The translations under genes were made by a program, and so were the position numbers. A stretch of 64,000 nucleotides of DNA, taken from contig NZ_WBKI01000001.1 in NCBI RefSeq assembly GCF_008830365.1, positions 558,001 to 622,000 of the forward strand, in the 5' to 3' direction. Origin of the DNA: Serratia proteamaculans (lineage in GTDB: Bacteria > Pseudomonadota > Gammaproteobacteria > Enterobacterales > Enterobacteriaceae). Positions 16,258-27,319 of this stretch are shown piece after piece. The notes beneath the pieces were generated by a model. That model was given only the letters and a program-made list of their open reading frames with translations, searched no databases and was not told the origin of the DNA. The stretch's first letter is position 1. The number at the start of each line of letters is the position of its first letter.

Positions 16258-18459
16258 ATGCGTTTATCGACATTGGTGTTGGCGATCGGCATGGCGCTGG
16301 GCTCGCAGGCACAGGCAGAAGAAACCCATCCGCACGCGGACCATAGCGCGTTGCCAAGTGGCCAGGCAAAGGAGGCTAACGTGACCGGTGAAGCCAACCA
16401 ACACAACAATAAAAAGAATGAAAACCCGTTCTTCTATCAAAGTCGTCTGCCATTCCAGGCACCGCCGTTCAATCTGATCAAAGAAAGCGATTATGCCCCG
16501 GCGATCGACGCCGGTATCAAGCAAAAGCTGGAGGAAGTGGAGAAGATCGCCAACAACCCGGCCAAGCCTGACTTTAAAAATACCTTAGTGGCGCTGGAAC
16601 AAAGCGGCGCGATGTTGTCACGGGTGATGAATGTGTTTGGTGCCATGACTTCGGCCAACACCAGCGACACGTTGCAAAAGTTGGATGAGCAAAGCTCACC
16701 GAAGCTGGCGGCGTTGGATGATGCCATCATGCTCAACAGCAAGCTGTTTGCCCGTATCAAGGCCGTTCATCAGCAGCTCGACACGCTGAAACTGGATGCG
16801 GAATCACGTCGATTGGTTGAAGTGACCTATAAGAACTTCGAACTGGCGGGGGCCAATCTGTCCGACGCCGATAAAACCAAGCTGAAGGCGCTGAACCAGG
16901 AAGCAGCAACGCTGAGCACCCAGTTCTCCAACAAATTGCTGGCGGCGACCAAAGAGGGCGCGCTGGTGATCACCGAACAAGGGAAACTGGATGGCCTGTC
17001 GGAAGGCGAACTGGCTGCGGCGTCCCAGGCGGCCGGTGAACGCAAGCTGGATAAACAGTGGCTGCTGGTGTTGCAAAACACCACTCAGCAACCGGAATTG
17101 CAGAGCCTGAAAAACCGCGAGACGCGTAAAGCCCTGTTTGATGCCTCGTGGAACCGCGCAGAAAAGGGCGACGCTAACGACACTCGCCAGACTATTGCTC
17201 GTTTGGCTAAAGTGCGTGCTGAGCAGGCCAAACTGCTGGGCTTCCCGAATTACGCAGCCTGGAAGTTGCAAAACCAGATGGCGAAAACCCCTGATGCCGC
17301 GCTGAGCTTTATGCGAGATATCGTCCCGGCGGCTACCGCACGTGCCGAACGTGAGGCCAAAGATATTCAGGCGGTGATTGACCAGCAAAAAGGCGGTTTC
17401 AAGGTTGAAGCCTGGGACTGGCAGTTCTACGCCGAACAGGTACGCAAAGCCAAATACGACCTGGATGAGTCACAGATCAAACCTTACTTTGAGCTGGATA
17501 ACGTGCTGAACAACGGCGTGTTCTATGCCGCTAACCTGCTGTACGGTATCAGTTTCAAAGAGCGTAAGGACATCCCGGTTTATCAGCCGGACGTAAGGGT
17601 TTATGAGGTGTTCGATAAAGACGGCAAATCGCTGGCGTTGTTCTATACCGACTTCTTTAAGCGCGACAACAAGGGCGGTGGCGCCTGGATGAGCAACTTT
17701 GTCGAGCAGTCGAAGCTGAAAGGCACCAAGCCGGTGATTTACAACGTCGCCAACTTCACCAAACCGGCACCGGGTCAGCCTGCACTGTTGTCGTACGATG
17801 ACGTGATAACCATGTTCCACGAGTTTGGCCATGCGTTGCACGGTATGTTCGCCGATCAGGAATATCCAAGCCTGTCCGGCACTAACACCGCGCGTGATTT
17901 TGTCGAGTTCCCATCGCAGTTCAACGAGCACTGGGCCAGCGATCCCAAGGTCTTTGCGCACTACGCCAAGCATTACAAAACCGGTGAAGCGATGCCGCAA
18001 GAGTTGGTCGACAAAATCAAAAAGGCCGACAAGTTCAACAAAGGCTATGACATGACCGAACTGCTGTCTGCGGCGTTGTTGGACATGCACTGGCATATGT
18101 TGAGTGCCGACCAGCCGCAGCAGGACGTGGATAAGTTCGAGGCTGAATCGCTGATGAAAGACAAAATCGATCTCAGCTATGTGCCGCCGCGCTACCGTTC
18201 CAGCTACTTTAAGCATATCTGGGGTAACGGCTATGCGGCCGGTTACTACGCCTATCTGTGGACCGAAATGCTGGCGGATGATGCCTTCCAGTGGTTCAGC
18301 GAACATGGCGGCCTGACCGCAGAGAACGGCCAGCGTTTCCGCAATATGATCCTGTCACGCGGTAACAGTCAGGACCTGGAAAAACTGTATATCGACTGGC
18401 GCGGTAAGGCGCCAAGCATTGAACCGATGCTGATTAACCGGGGCTTGAAAGACGAGTAA
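16258..18459 (+). CDS. dcp: Peptidyl-dipeptidase Dcp, exported M3 zinc peptidase
   Basis: 733 residues from ATG 16258, behind GGAGGAG. A Sec signal peptide (MRLSTLVLAIGMALG, cleaved near AQA-EE) is followed by a His-rich linker (THPHADH). The M3 zinc motif HEFGH lies in the C-terminal half (MFHEFGHALHGMF, about residue 522), with a downstream metal-ligand Glu region (RDFVEFPSQFNEHW). The family removes C-terminal dipeptides from oligopeptides. E. coli Dcp is about 680 residues and was reported as cytoplasmic or periplasmic; the signal here points to the periplasm. Confidence 0.93.
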   Translation: MRLSTLVLAIGMALGSQAQAEETHPHADHSALPSGQAKEANVTGEANQHNNKKNENPFFYQSRLPFQAPPFNLIKESDYAPAIDAGIKQKLEEVEKIANNPAKPDFKNTLVALEQSGAMLSRVMNVFGAMTSANTSDTLQKLDEQSSPKLAALDDAIMLNSKLFARIKAVHQQLDTLKLDAESRRLVEVTYKNFELAGANLSDADKTKLKALNQEAATLSTQFSNKLLAATKEGALVITEQGKLDGLSEGELAAASQAAGERKLDKQWLLVLQNTTQQPELQSLKNRETRKALFDASWNRAEKGDANDTRQTIARLAKVRAEQAKLLGFPNYAAWKLQNQMAKTPDAALSFMRDIVPAATARAEREAKDIQAVIDQQKGGFKVEAWDWQFYAEQVRKAKYDLDESQIKPYFELDNVLNNGVFYAANLLYGISFKERKDIPVYQPDVRVYEVFDKDGKSLALFYTDFFKRDNKGGGAWMSNFVEQSKLKGTKPVIYNVANFTKPAPGQPALLSYDDVITMFHEFGHALHGMFADQEYPSLSGTNTARDFVEFPSQFNEHWASDPKVFAHYAKHYKTGEAMPQELVDKIKKADKFNKGYDMTELLSAALLDMHWHMLSADQPQQDVDKFEAESLMKDKIDLSYVPPRYRSSYFKHIWGNGYAAGYYAYLWTEMLADDAFQWFSEHGGLTAENGQRFRNMILSRGNSQDLEKLYIDWRGKAPSIEPMLINRGLKDE

Positions 18460-18491
18460 TACACCAGGGTGTTAGCCGGAAGGGCCACTAA

Positions 18492-18520
18492 GGACGCAAA
18501 CTTGCTTGCGTCCTTTTTTT
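18492..18520 (+). terminator. Rho-independent terminator after dcp
   Basis: A perfect 8-bp stem GGACGCAA/TTGCGTCC with a 6-nt loop, followed by seven T residues, 32 bp after the dcp stop. Confidence 0.9.
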
Positions 18521-18585
18521 ATTCCACGGGGACATAGCCGGTGTGATGGTTTATCATGCGCCGATTATTTTTTGGCCCGTGAGCA

Positions 18586-19791
18586 ATGAAGATAAGAATC
18601 CTCCTAACGCGCTGTTTTGCTTTGATTATGCCATTGCTGCTTTCAGCCTGTGGCACGTTATCACGCATGCCGACCGACACATCACCGTTGGAAAGCAGGC
18701 GCTTGGCGTGCAGTGCTGACTTGCAGGCTGAGGTCGACAGCCTGGCACGGCCGATTATTGACGGCGAGCAGACGCCGGGGTTGGTGGTGGGCGTATTGAC
18801 GGCAGACGGGCAGGCGCACACCTATGGTTACGGCGTGACCGATACGCCGCAGGGCTATCCGGTCAGCGGCAATACGCTGTTTGCCGTGGGATCGGTCAGC
18901 AAAGGGTTTATCGCCGAGGTGACGGTGGTATTGGTCAACAAGGGCGTGCTGCATTGGGACGATACGTTGGCTACCTTACTGCCGCCCGGCACCTTGCTCA
19001 GCAAGGATGCGGCCAAAATTACCCTGCTGCAGTTGGTGACCCATACCTCGGGCCTGCCGCGTCAGATGATGACACCGGAGATGTTGGGGGCCTTTGTCCG
19101 CTATCTGTTTACCGGCGATAATTTTTATGGCTCGCTGGATACGCCAAAAGTCCTCGACGACCTGGCGCAGTTTGAGGCCCCGGCCGTTGAAGCGCCGCGC
19201 TATTCCAATCTGGGCTATGCGCTGCTGGATTACATCCTGCAACGGCGCACCGGTAAAACCGTCGATCGTCTGACCACGGAAAACATTCTCCAGCCGTTGG
19301 GGTTGATCCACACCAGTTACGATGCACAGCAGTTGCCGGGTTATGCGCAACGGGCCATTGGCCATGCCGGCGATCAGCCCAAGTTTATTCGGCGCGGGCA
19401 GCCGGTGCCCGACTGGCAGTTTTCTTCCTATATGATTGGCGCCGCCGGGTTATATACCGACGCCGACGATCTGCTGCGCTATGCGCAGGCACATTTCGTC
19501 CCTACTGGTTCGGCAGCACTGGATCAGGCGCTGAAAGACTCGCTGACCGTGCATTTTGCGCGCAGTAAAGAGGCGGCGGCCATCGCCTGGGTGGTTGACG
19601 ACGTGGGCTCGCAGCAAATTACCTATCAGGTGGGGTTTATCGGCGGCTATTCCAGCTATATCGGCCTGGATCTGCGCCATAAAACAGCGGTGGTGGTGCT
19701 GCAAAACAGCTTTAACTGGAGTAACAATATTGGTCATCGTTTGCTGCAACGCATGGGCGAGGCGGCGGACGGGCATTTCATCTGCCCATAA
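18586..19791 (+). CDS. Serine hydrolase lipoprotein of the class C beta-lactamase/AmpH fold
   Basis: 401 residues. A lipoprotein signal ends in the lipobox LLLSAC-G (Cys about 22). The mature part shows the SxxK nucleophile motif (SVSK, about residue 105), a YxN motif (YSNLGY) and a late HAGD/GFIGGY region replacing the KTG box. This makes it a penicillin-recognising-fold hydrolase (D,D-peptidase, esterase or beta-lactamase-related) anchored to a membrane in the periplasm. It is not a typical AmpC, and substrate or resistance cannot be inferred. The ribosome site is weak (GTGAGC). Confidence 0.85.
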   Translation: MKIRILLTRCFALIMPLLLSACGTLSRMPTDTSPLESRRLACSADLQAEVDSLARPIIDGEQTPGLVVGVLTADGQAHTYGYGVTDTPQGYPVSGNTLFAVGSVSKGFIAEVTVVLVNKGVLHWDDTLATLLPPGTLLSKDAAKITLLQLVTHTSGLPRQMMTPEMLGAFVRYLFTGDNFYGSLDTPKVLDDLAQFEAPAVEAPRYSNLGYALLDYILQRRTGKTVDRLTTENILQPLGLIHTSYDAQQLPGYAQRAIGHAGDQPKFIRRGQPVPDWQFSSYMIGAAGLYTDADDLLRYAQAHFVPTGSAALDQALKDSLTVHFARSKEAAAIAWVVDDVGSQQITYQVGFIGGYSSYIGLDLRHKTAVVVLQNSFNWSNNIGHRLLQRMGEAADGHFICP

Positions 19792-19821
19792 GTCGGGCCC
19801 CGCGAACGGAGCCCAACATCC

Positions 19822-21129
19822 TCAGCGGTTAACCACCTTGGCCGGCAGCGCGACCACCAGCAGGGAACTGATCAACAGGCAACCGGCGAACGCCCAGAGT
19901 GCACCACCGCTTTTGCCGGTCAGATCCAGCGCCAGCCCCATCAGCGAGTTACTCACCAACCCGGCGATATTGGCCAATGAGCAGGCCAATGCGAAGCCGG
20001 TTGCTGCCGCCGTCCCCCGCAGGAAAGTGGCGGGCAGGCTGAAGAACACCGGTACCGCCCCGATGATCGCCGCCTGGGCGACAGAGAACAACAGCACCGT
20101 GGCGATTACGTTGTGGGTGAAGAAAGTGCTACCGGCCATCGCCATCGCGCCGACAATAAATGGCACTATGATATGCCAGCGTCGTTCACGCATACGATCA
20201 GAACTGGTGCCGATCAACAACATCCCCAGCAGGGCGGCGACGCTCGGCAGCGCGGTCAGCATACCTATAGTGGTAATGTCGGTCACCCCGGCGGTTTTGA
20301 TAAAGGTCGGCATCCAGAACCCCATCGCATAGGCGCTAAGCAGGATCGAGAAGTCAATGCCGCCCAGCATCCAGACCTTGAGATTAAAGAAGCCGTCGCG
20401 GAAGCTGTGTTTACTGTGACCGGCCTCGGCGTCGTCTTGCGCCAGATCCTCGGCAATACGCTGTTTCTCTTCGTCGGATAACCATTTGGCCTGGCGAAAA
20501 TTGTTCGGCAACACCCAGAAAGTCAGTACCCCCAGCAGCACGCTGGGGATGCCCTCCAGCAGGAACAACCATTGCCAGCCATGCAGCCCGTGGCGCATAT
20601 CAAAATGCCCCATGATCCAGCCGGAAATCGGCCCACCCAGCACGCTCGACAGCGGCAGACCGATCATGAACAACGCAATAATGCGGCCGCGGCGGTAGGT
20701 TGGGAACCACAGCGTCAGGTAATACAGCACGCCGGGCAGGAAACCGGCTTCCGCCACGCCGAGCAGAAAACGGATGACGTAAAACTGGTTAGGCGTGGTG
20801 ACGAACATGGTGCAGGCGGAAAGCAGGCCCCAGGTGATCATGATGCGGGCAATCCACACCTTGGCACCGACCCGTTGCAGGATCAGGTTGCTCGGTACCT
20901 CAAACAGGATATAGCCGACAAAAAACAGCCCGGCTCCCAGACCGAAGGCCGCCTCGCTCAATTGCAGTTGATCGGCCATCTGCAGCTTGGCCAGCCCGAC
21001 GTTGATGCGGTCGAGATAGGCGGCCAGATAGCACAGACAGAGGAACGGGATCAGCTTCCAGGTGATTTTGCGGTACAGAAGCGATTCTGCGCCCGCTTTC
21101 CCGGTTAACGGGGTTTCAACAATGGCCAT
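19822..21129 (-). CDS. nicT: MFS transporter, probable nicotinate permease NicT
   Basis: A 435-residue 12-helix MFS protein of the anion:cation symporter family: a LCYLAAYLDRINVGLAKLQM first helix region, motif-A-type loops and YYLTLWFPTYRRGRI. It ends the minus-strand nicotinate operon (nicC-nicD-nicE-nicF-nicT), so uptake of nicotinate or a related pyridine acid is the natural inference, as for nicT in Pseudomonas putida. A 145-bp gap with two small hairpins separates it from nicF. GGAGA precedes the ATG. Confidence 0.85.
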   Translation of the reverse strand: MAIVETPLTGKAGAESLLYRKITWKLIPFLCLCYLAAYLDRINVGLAKLQMADQLQLSEAAFGLGAGLFFVGYILFEVPSNLILQRVGAKVWIARIMITWGLLSACTMFVTTPNQFYVIRFLLGVAEAGFLPGVLYYLTLWFPTYRRGRIIALFMIGLPLSSVLGGPISGWIMGHFDMRHGLHGWQWLFLLEGIPSVLLGVLTFWVLPNNFRQAKWLSDEEKQRIAEDLAQDDAEAGHSKHSFRDGFFNLKVWMLGGIDFSILLSAYAMGFWMPTFIKTAGVTDITTIGMLTALPSVAALLGMLLIGTSSDRMRERRWHIIVPFIVGAMAMAGSTFFTHNVIATVLLFSVAQAAIIGAVPVFFSLPATFLRGTAAATGFALACSLANIAGLVSNSLMGLALDLTGKSGGALWAFAGCLLISSLLVVALPAKVVNR

Positions 21130-21274
21130 GATGATGTCTCCAGGTGGTGCATGGTGGCCTCCGGAGGAGGAGCGTTGTGTGTTTGCTTGGAAGCCGCCCT
21201 GTATCGGGCGGTCGCCTGAGGCGCTTGCCGCGCCTTCTTTATTTTTCAGCTCTCCGTGCAGGTGAAACTCTGGA

Positions 21275-21910
21275 TTACAGCCGGTTCAGATAATCGATAG
21301 CCTCCCGTTTGGCCACGACGTCGCCGTATTTACTGTCGATGTCGAACAGGTTGGCCTCATGCGGACCAGGGTGACGATCGCCCACGCATTCACGTACCAC
21401 GATGGTGCGAAAGCCGTGCTGTACCGCATCCACAGCGCTGGCGCGGATACACCCGCTGGTGGAACAGCCGACCAGCAGCAAAGTATCGACGCCGAGCGCC
21501 ACCAGCATGGGGGCCAGCGAGGTACCAAAAAAGGCGCTGGCATACTGCTTGGTCAACACCACTTCTGTGGCTCGCGGGGCCACCTGTGGACAGAACGCCG
21601 CCAGCGGATTCCCCTCCACCATGTCCTTCATGACCGGTGCTTTTTTCACCCAGATGCCGCCATCGGCAAAATGCCCTGCATGATAGCGGATATTGGTGTG
21701 GATCACCGGAATTCCCACCTGGCGCGCGGTTGCCAGCAGCGCCACGCTTTCTTCGACCGCACTGACCACGCCGGGAGCGAACAACGGCGCGCCTTCGGTG
21801 GTGTAACCCTGCATAAAGTCGACCACCAACAGGGCCGGGCGCAGACCGAAGCCGATGCGGTTACCCCAGACGCCGTGGTAGTTATCGGTAAGCGAGTGCT
21901 CGGCTGCCAT
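21275..21910 (-). CDS. nicF: Maleamate amidohydrolase NicF
   Basis: A 211-residue isochorismatase-fold hydrolase. It has the early Asp of the catalytic triad (LLVVDFMQGYT) and the Cys nucleophile region (VGCSTSGCIRASAVDA, about residues 148-160). In the nic pathway NicF hydrolyses maleamate to maleate and ammonia. AAGGAGG precedes the ATG. It lies 9 bp after nicE, whose enzyme uses its product. Confidence 0.9.
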   Translation of the reverse strand: MAAEHSLTDNYHGVWGNRIGFGLRPALLVVDFMQGYTTEGAPLFAPGVVSAVEESVALLATARQVGIPVIHTNIRYHAGHFADGGIWVKKAPVMKDMVEGNPLAAFCPQVAPRATEVVLTKQYASAFFGTSLAPMLVALGVDTLLLVGCSTSGCIRASAVDAVQHGFRTIVVRECVGDRHPGPHEANLFDIDSKYGDVVAKREAIDYLNRL

Positions 21911-21919
21911 TTTGCCTCC

Positions 21920-22672
21920 TTAATAAGCGCCGGACAGCAGGGCGCCGGCACCGGGAACGATCGGCTCCAGTTCCAGTGCCGTCAGCATGGCGTAGGTGGT
22001 GGCGATGGCGGCGGTCAGCACCGGCTTGCCGGTTTGCGCCTCAACGGTAGCGACCGCCGGTAATGACGGCATCTGCACGCAGGCAGACAGCACGATGGCG
22101 TCGACACCGCTCAGATCCATTTCGGCAACAATGCCCGGCAGTTTGGCCGGTTCATGACGGCCTACCGCCAGATTGTCGGCGATCTCCAGCGCGCGCCACA
22201 CCTTGACCTCGATACCTTCGTGCTCGATATAGTCCACCACCATTTGGGTCAGTGGCTTCATGTAGGGGGCAACCAGCGCAATGCGTTTGGCACCCAGCAC
22301 CTTCAGGCCGTTGACCAACGCACCGGCGCTGCTGATCACCGGGGCTGCGGCGTTGTTGTCCTGGGTAACCTGCGCCAACCGGGCCTGGGACTCGCGGTGA
22401 TAGCCCAACCCCATCGACATGATCGCCACCAGGCAGGCATAGCCCAGCACATCAACCTGGGCGTCGGACAGCTCCAGTGCGCAGCGGTCTGATTCGGCGT
22501 CCATGGCTGCCAGTTCCGCCTTGCTGACGTGTTTCATGCGCATGCGGCTGGAGTGAAAGGTAAAGCGTTCCGGACGGATCAACTGGCGTGCCGTCAGCAT
22601 CGCCGGGATCTCAGTTTCCATCGTGGTGTTGGAACTGGGCACGATCTGGCCGATACGGTAATTTTTACTCAT
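21920..22672 (-). CDS. nicE: Maleate isomerase NicE
   Basis: A 250-residue member of the Asp/Glu racemase superfamily. The two active-site cysteines are visible in LGYACLVAIMSMG (about residue 80) and VLSACVQMPSL (about residue 197). The start SSNTTMETEIP is typical of maleate cis-trans isomerases. It converts maleate to fumarate, the last step of aerobic nicotinate degradation. Confidence 0.92.
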   Translation of the reverse strand: MSKNYRIGQIVPSSNTTMETEIPAMLTARQLIRPERFTFHSSRMRMKHVSKAELAAMDAESDRCALELSDAQVDVLGYACLVAIMSMGLGYHRESQARLAQVTQDNNAAAPVISSAGALVNGLKVLGAKRIALVAPYMKPLTQMVVDYIEHEGIEVKVWRALEIADNLAVGRHEPAKLPGIVAEMDLSGVDAIVLSACVQMPSLPAVATVEAQTGKPVLTAAIATTYAMLTALELEPIVPGAGALLSGAY

Positions 22673-22688
22673 GACAAAGGCTCCTTAA

Positions 22689-24960
<2,272 letters not shown>

Positions 24961-26019
24961 ATGGCGGTCAATGATAGTCAGTTGGTTCAACTGTTCGAGC
25001 AGGTCCTTACGCTGTCGAAGGTTGATGCTTCGCAAAGCGTGGCGATCCTGAAAAGTCACTATTCCGATGCGCGTACGGTGCGCGCTGCCACCGATGCGGC
25101 ACTGCGTCTGGGCGCCAAGGTTTACGCAGTCGAACTGCCGTCATTTAACCATCCGCGCGCCATGGGCAATGACATGACGGCTTACTGTGGCGATACGGCG
25201 TTGACCGGTAACCACGCAGCACAACGTGCACTGGAGGCGGCCGATCTGATTGTCGACACCATGATGCTGCTGCACTCGCCGGAGCAAGAGCAGATCCTGA
25301 AAACCGGCACGCGCATTCTGTTGGCCGTCGAACCTCCGGAGGTGTTGGCACGCATGTTGCCTAATGCAGAGGACAAAGCGCGAGTGCTGGCGGCGGCAGC
25401 GGTGCTGGAGCAGGCAAAGCTGATGCAGGTGAAGTCTGCCGCCGGCAGCGATTTCCGTGCGCCGTTGGGGCAATACCCGACGGTGACCGAATACGGCTAC
25501 GCCGACGAACCGGGGCGCTGGGATCACTGGCCGAGCGGCTTCCTGTTCACCTGGCCGAATGAAGAACAGGCCGAAGGGGTGCTGGTACTGGAGGTGGGCG
25601 ATATCCTGCTGCCGTTCAAGAGCTATGCCCGTGAACGCATTACGCTGGAGATCGACAAAGGCTTTGTGACGCGCATTCACGGCGGCTTCGAGGCGGAATA
25701 CCTGCGGGAGTACATGAAGTATTTCAACGATCCGGAAGTGTACGGCATCTCGCATATCGGCTGGGGTTTGCAGCCGCGTGCGCAGTGGACGGCGATGGGG
25801 TTGCACGACAAAAACGACGGGATGTGTATGGATGCACGCGCCTTCTACGGCAATTTCCTGTTCTCCACCGGGCCGAATACCGAAGTCGGCGGCACGCGCA
25901 AAACGCCGTGCCATATGGATATCGCGCTGCGCCACTGCGACATCAGCCTGGATGGCACCACGGTGGTGGCCGATGGTGAAGTGGTGGCACCTGCGGCGTC
26001 GCGGGTCAACCGGGGTTAA
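24961..26019 (+). CDS. nicX: 2,5-dihydroxypyridine 5,6-dioxygenase NicX
   Basis: A 352-residue Fe(II) extradiol-type dioxygenase that opens 2,5-dihydroxypyridine to N-formylmaleamate. Counting residues places the iron ligands reported for P. putida NicX at the same numbers here: His265 (in GISHIGWG), His318 and Asp320 (in PCHMDIAL). Length and ligands therefore agree with the characterised enzyme. AGGAG precedes the ATG by 7 bp. Confidence 0.95.
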   Translation: MAVNDSQLVQLFEQVLTLSKVDASQSVAILKSHYSDARTVRAATDAALRLGAKVYAVELPSFNHPRAMGNDMTAYCGDTALTGNHAAQRALEAADLIVDTMMLLHSPEQEQILKTGTRILLAVEPPEVLARMLPNAEDKARVLAAAAVLEQAKLMQVKSAAGSDFRAPLGQYPTVTEYGYADEPGRWDHWPSGFLFTWPNEEQAEGVLVLEVGDILLPFKSYARERITLEIDKGFVTRIHGGFEAEYLREYMKYFNDPEVYGISHIGWGLQPRAQWTAMGLHDKNDGMCMDARAFYGNFLFSTGPNTEVGGTRKTPCHMDIALRHCDISLDGTTVVADGEVVAPAASRVNRG

Positions 26020-26085
26020 CCTTGCTGCTAAACGCGGGGGTTTGTACTATTCTCGGTGGTTTCCATCGATGGTGAGAGTAACGCA

Positions 26086-26559
26086 ATGACGCCCCCCGAA
26101 TACCCGGCTGCAGATAACGGCAAGACCGAAAATTATCACTTTACTGAACAAGTCGGGCACCTGCTGCGTAAGGTTTATCAGCGCCACGTGGCGATTTTCC
26201 AGCAAAACGTGGGCGATTCGCAACTGACCGCCGTGCAGTTTATTACCCTGTGCGCGGTGCGCGACATGGGCCCAAGTTCGTTGACCGAACTGGTGCAGGT
26301 GACGGCGGTCGATCAGGCCACCATTCGCGGTATTGTCGAGCGTCTCAAGGCGCGTGACCTGATCACCGTGATGCCGGATCCGATCGACCGACGCAAAGTG
26401 GTGGTTGGGCTGACCGATACCGGTGCCGTGCTGTTGGCTGAAACAGTGCCGCATGCGGCGACGATCACAGAATTAACTTTCGGTACGCTGAATCCGGCCG
26501 AACGTATAGCACTGATGTTCCTGCTCAATAAAATGCTGGAAGACCAGCCGCCCGGCTGA
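26086..26559 (+). CDS. nicR: MarR-family regulator NicR
   Basis: A 157-residue winged-helix regulator. The recognition-helix region SSLTELVQVTAVDQATIRGIV and the wing PDPIDRRKVVVGLTDTG are characteristic. In Pseudomonas, NicR represses nic genes and is released by 6-hydroxynicotinate. The ATG at 26086 is preferred over a GTG at 26056 because GTGAGAG lies 8 bp upstream. It is 66 bp downstream of nicX and probably co-transcribed with it. Confidence 0.88.
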   Translation: MTPPEYPAADNGKTENYHFTEQVGHLLRKVYQRHVAIFQQNVGDSQLTAVQFITLCAVRDMGPSSLTELVQVTAVDQATIRGIVERLKARDLITVMPDPIDRRKVVVGLTDTGAVLLAETVPHAATITELTFGTLNPAERIALMFLLNKMLEDQPPG

Positions 26560-26623
26560 TTCGCCACCCGCAACTGCGGTTGTCTGGTGAATGCGGTGGC
26601 GGCGAGGTCACGGCCGACAATAC

Positions 26624-26749
26624 ATACCCTAGAGCTTTCAAGTTGCAACTAGGCGCCCAGCTTGCTCATCCCCACGCGCTTACTCGAGTAAGTAACTGGG
26701 GATGAGCAAGTGCAGCTAACAACGCTGCGGCTTGAAAGATGACGGGTAT
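26624..26749. repeat. Palindromic intergenic repeat (MITE/RUP-like)
   Basis: 126 bp bounded by inverted ATACCC...GGGTAT ends, with matching subterminal arms (AGCTTTCAAGTTGCA against CGGCTTGAAAGATGAC). The middle holds a long hairpin, CTTGCTCATCCCCA paired with TGGGGATGAGCAAG, around the palindrome CTTACTCGAGTAAG. This form of non-autonomous intergenic repeat is common in Serratia and Yersinia genomes. It lies between nicR and nicA and would fold in RNA. Confidence 0.75.
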
Positions 26750-26776
26750 AACCAGAGCGCAGGCGGAGACGCAATA

Positions 26777-27319
26777 ATGGCGATAGCTGAAGTGCAATTG
26801 CCCAGGGAAGGTGCGGTAAAAACACTGACGGAGCATCCGCTGATGCTGTCAGTCAACGGCGAAAATATTCATATCCAAGTCATGGCGGATACCCCTCTGC
26901 TATTGGTACTGCGAAACGATCTGGCGCTCAACGGTCCGAAATACGGCTGCGGTCTCGGTGAATGCGGGGCCTGCACCGTGTTGATAGACGGCATCGCCGC
27001 ACGCTCTTGTGTGATCCCGGCGCTGGGTGTGACCGGTCGCGCGGTGACCACGCTGGAAGGGCTGGGCGATCGTGACCATCTGCACCCGGTGCAACGGGCC
27101 TTTATAGAAGAACAGGCCGCGCAGTGCGGCTACTGCCTGAATGGCATGATCATGACCACCAAAGCCCTTTTGGATCGCAATCCGTCGCCCAGCGACCGCG
27201 AAATCCGCCAGGCGCTGTCCGGCAACCTGTGCCGCTGCGGCACCCATATCGAAATCCTGCGTGCGGTTCAGCGCGCCATCATTCTTTGCCGCAGTGAGGA
27301 AACCTCGCCCCATGACTGA
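26777..27319 (+). CDS. nicA: Nicotinate dehydrogenase small subunit NicA
   Basis: A 180-residue two-[2Fe-2S] ferredoxin-type subunit. Cluster motifs: YGCGLGECGACTVL, CGYCLNGMIM and GNLCRCGTH. It passes electrons from the molybdenum site of NicB to its cytochrome domain. The ATG at 26777 follows GGAG; an upstream in-frame start would lie in the intergenic repeat. The stop lies inside nicB (8-bp overlap). Confidence 0.93.
   Translation: MAIAEVQLPREGAVKTLTEHPLMLSVNGENIHIQVMADTPLLLVLRNDLALNGPKYGCGLGECGACTVLIDGIAARSCVIPALGVTGRAVTTLEGLGDRDHLHPVQRAFIEEQAAQCGYCLNGMIMTTKALLDRNPSPSDREIRQALSGNLCRCGTHIEILRAVQRAIILCRSEETSPHD

Noticed and set aside
19792-19821. GC-rich hairpin GGGC...GCCC between the convergent lipoprotein and nicT genes
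   Set aside because: The stem is only 4 bp and there is no T tract; not enough for a terminator call.
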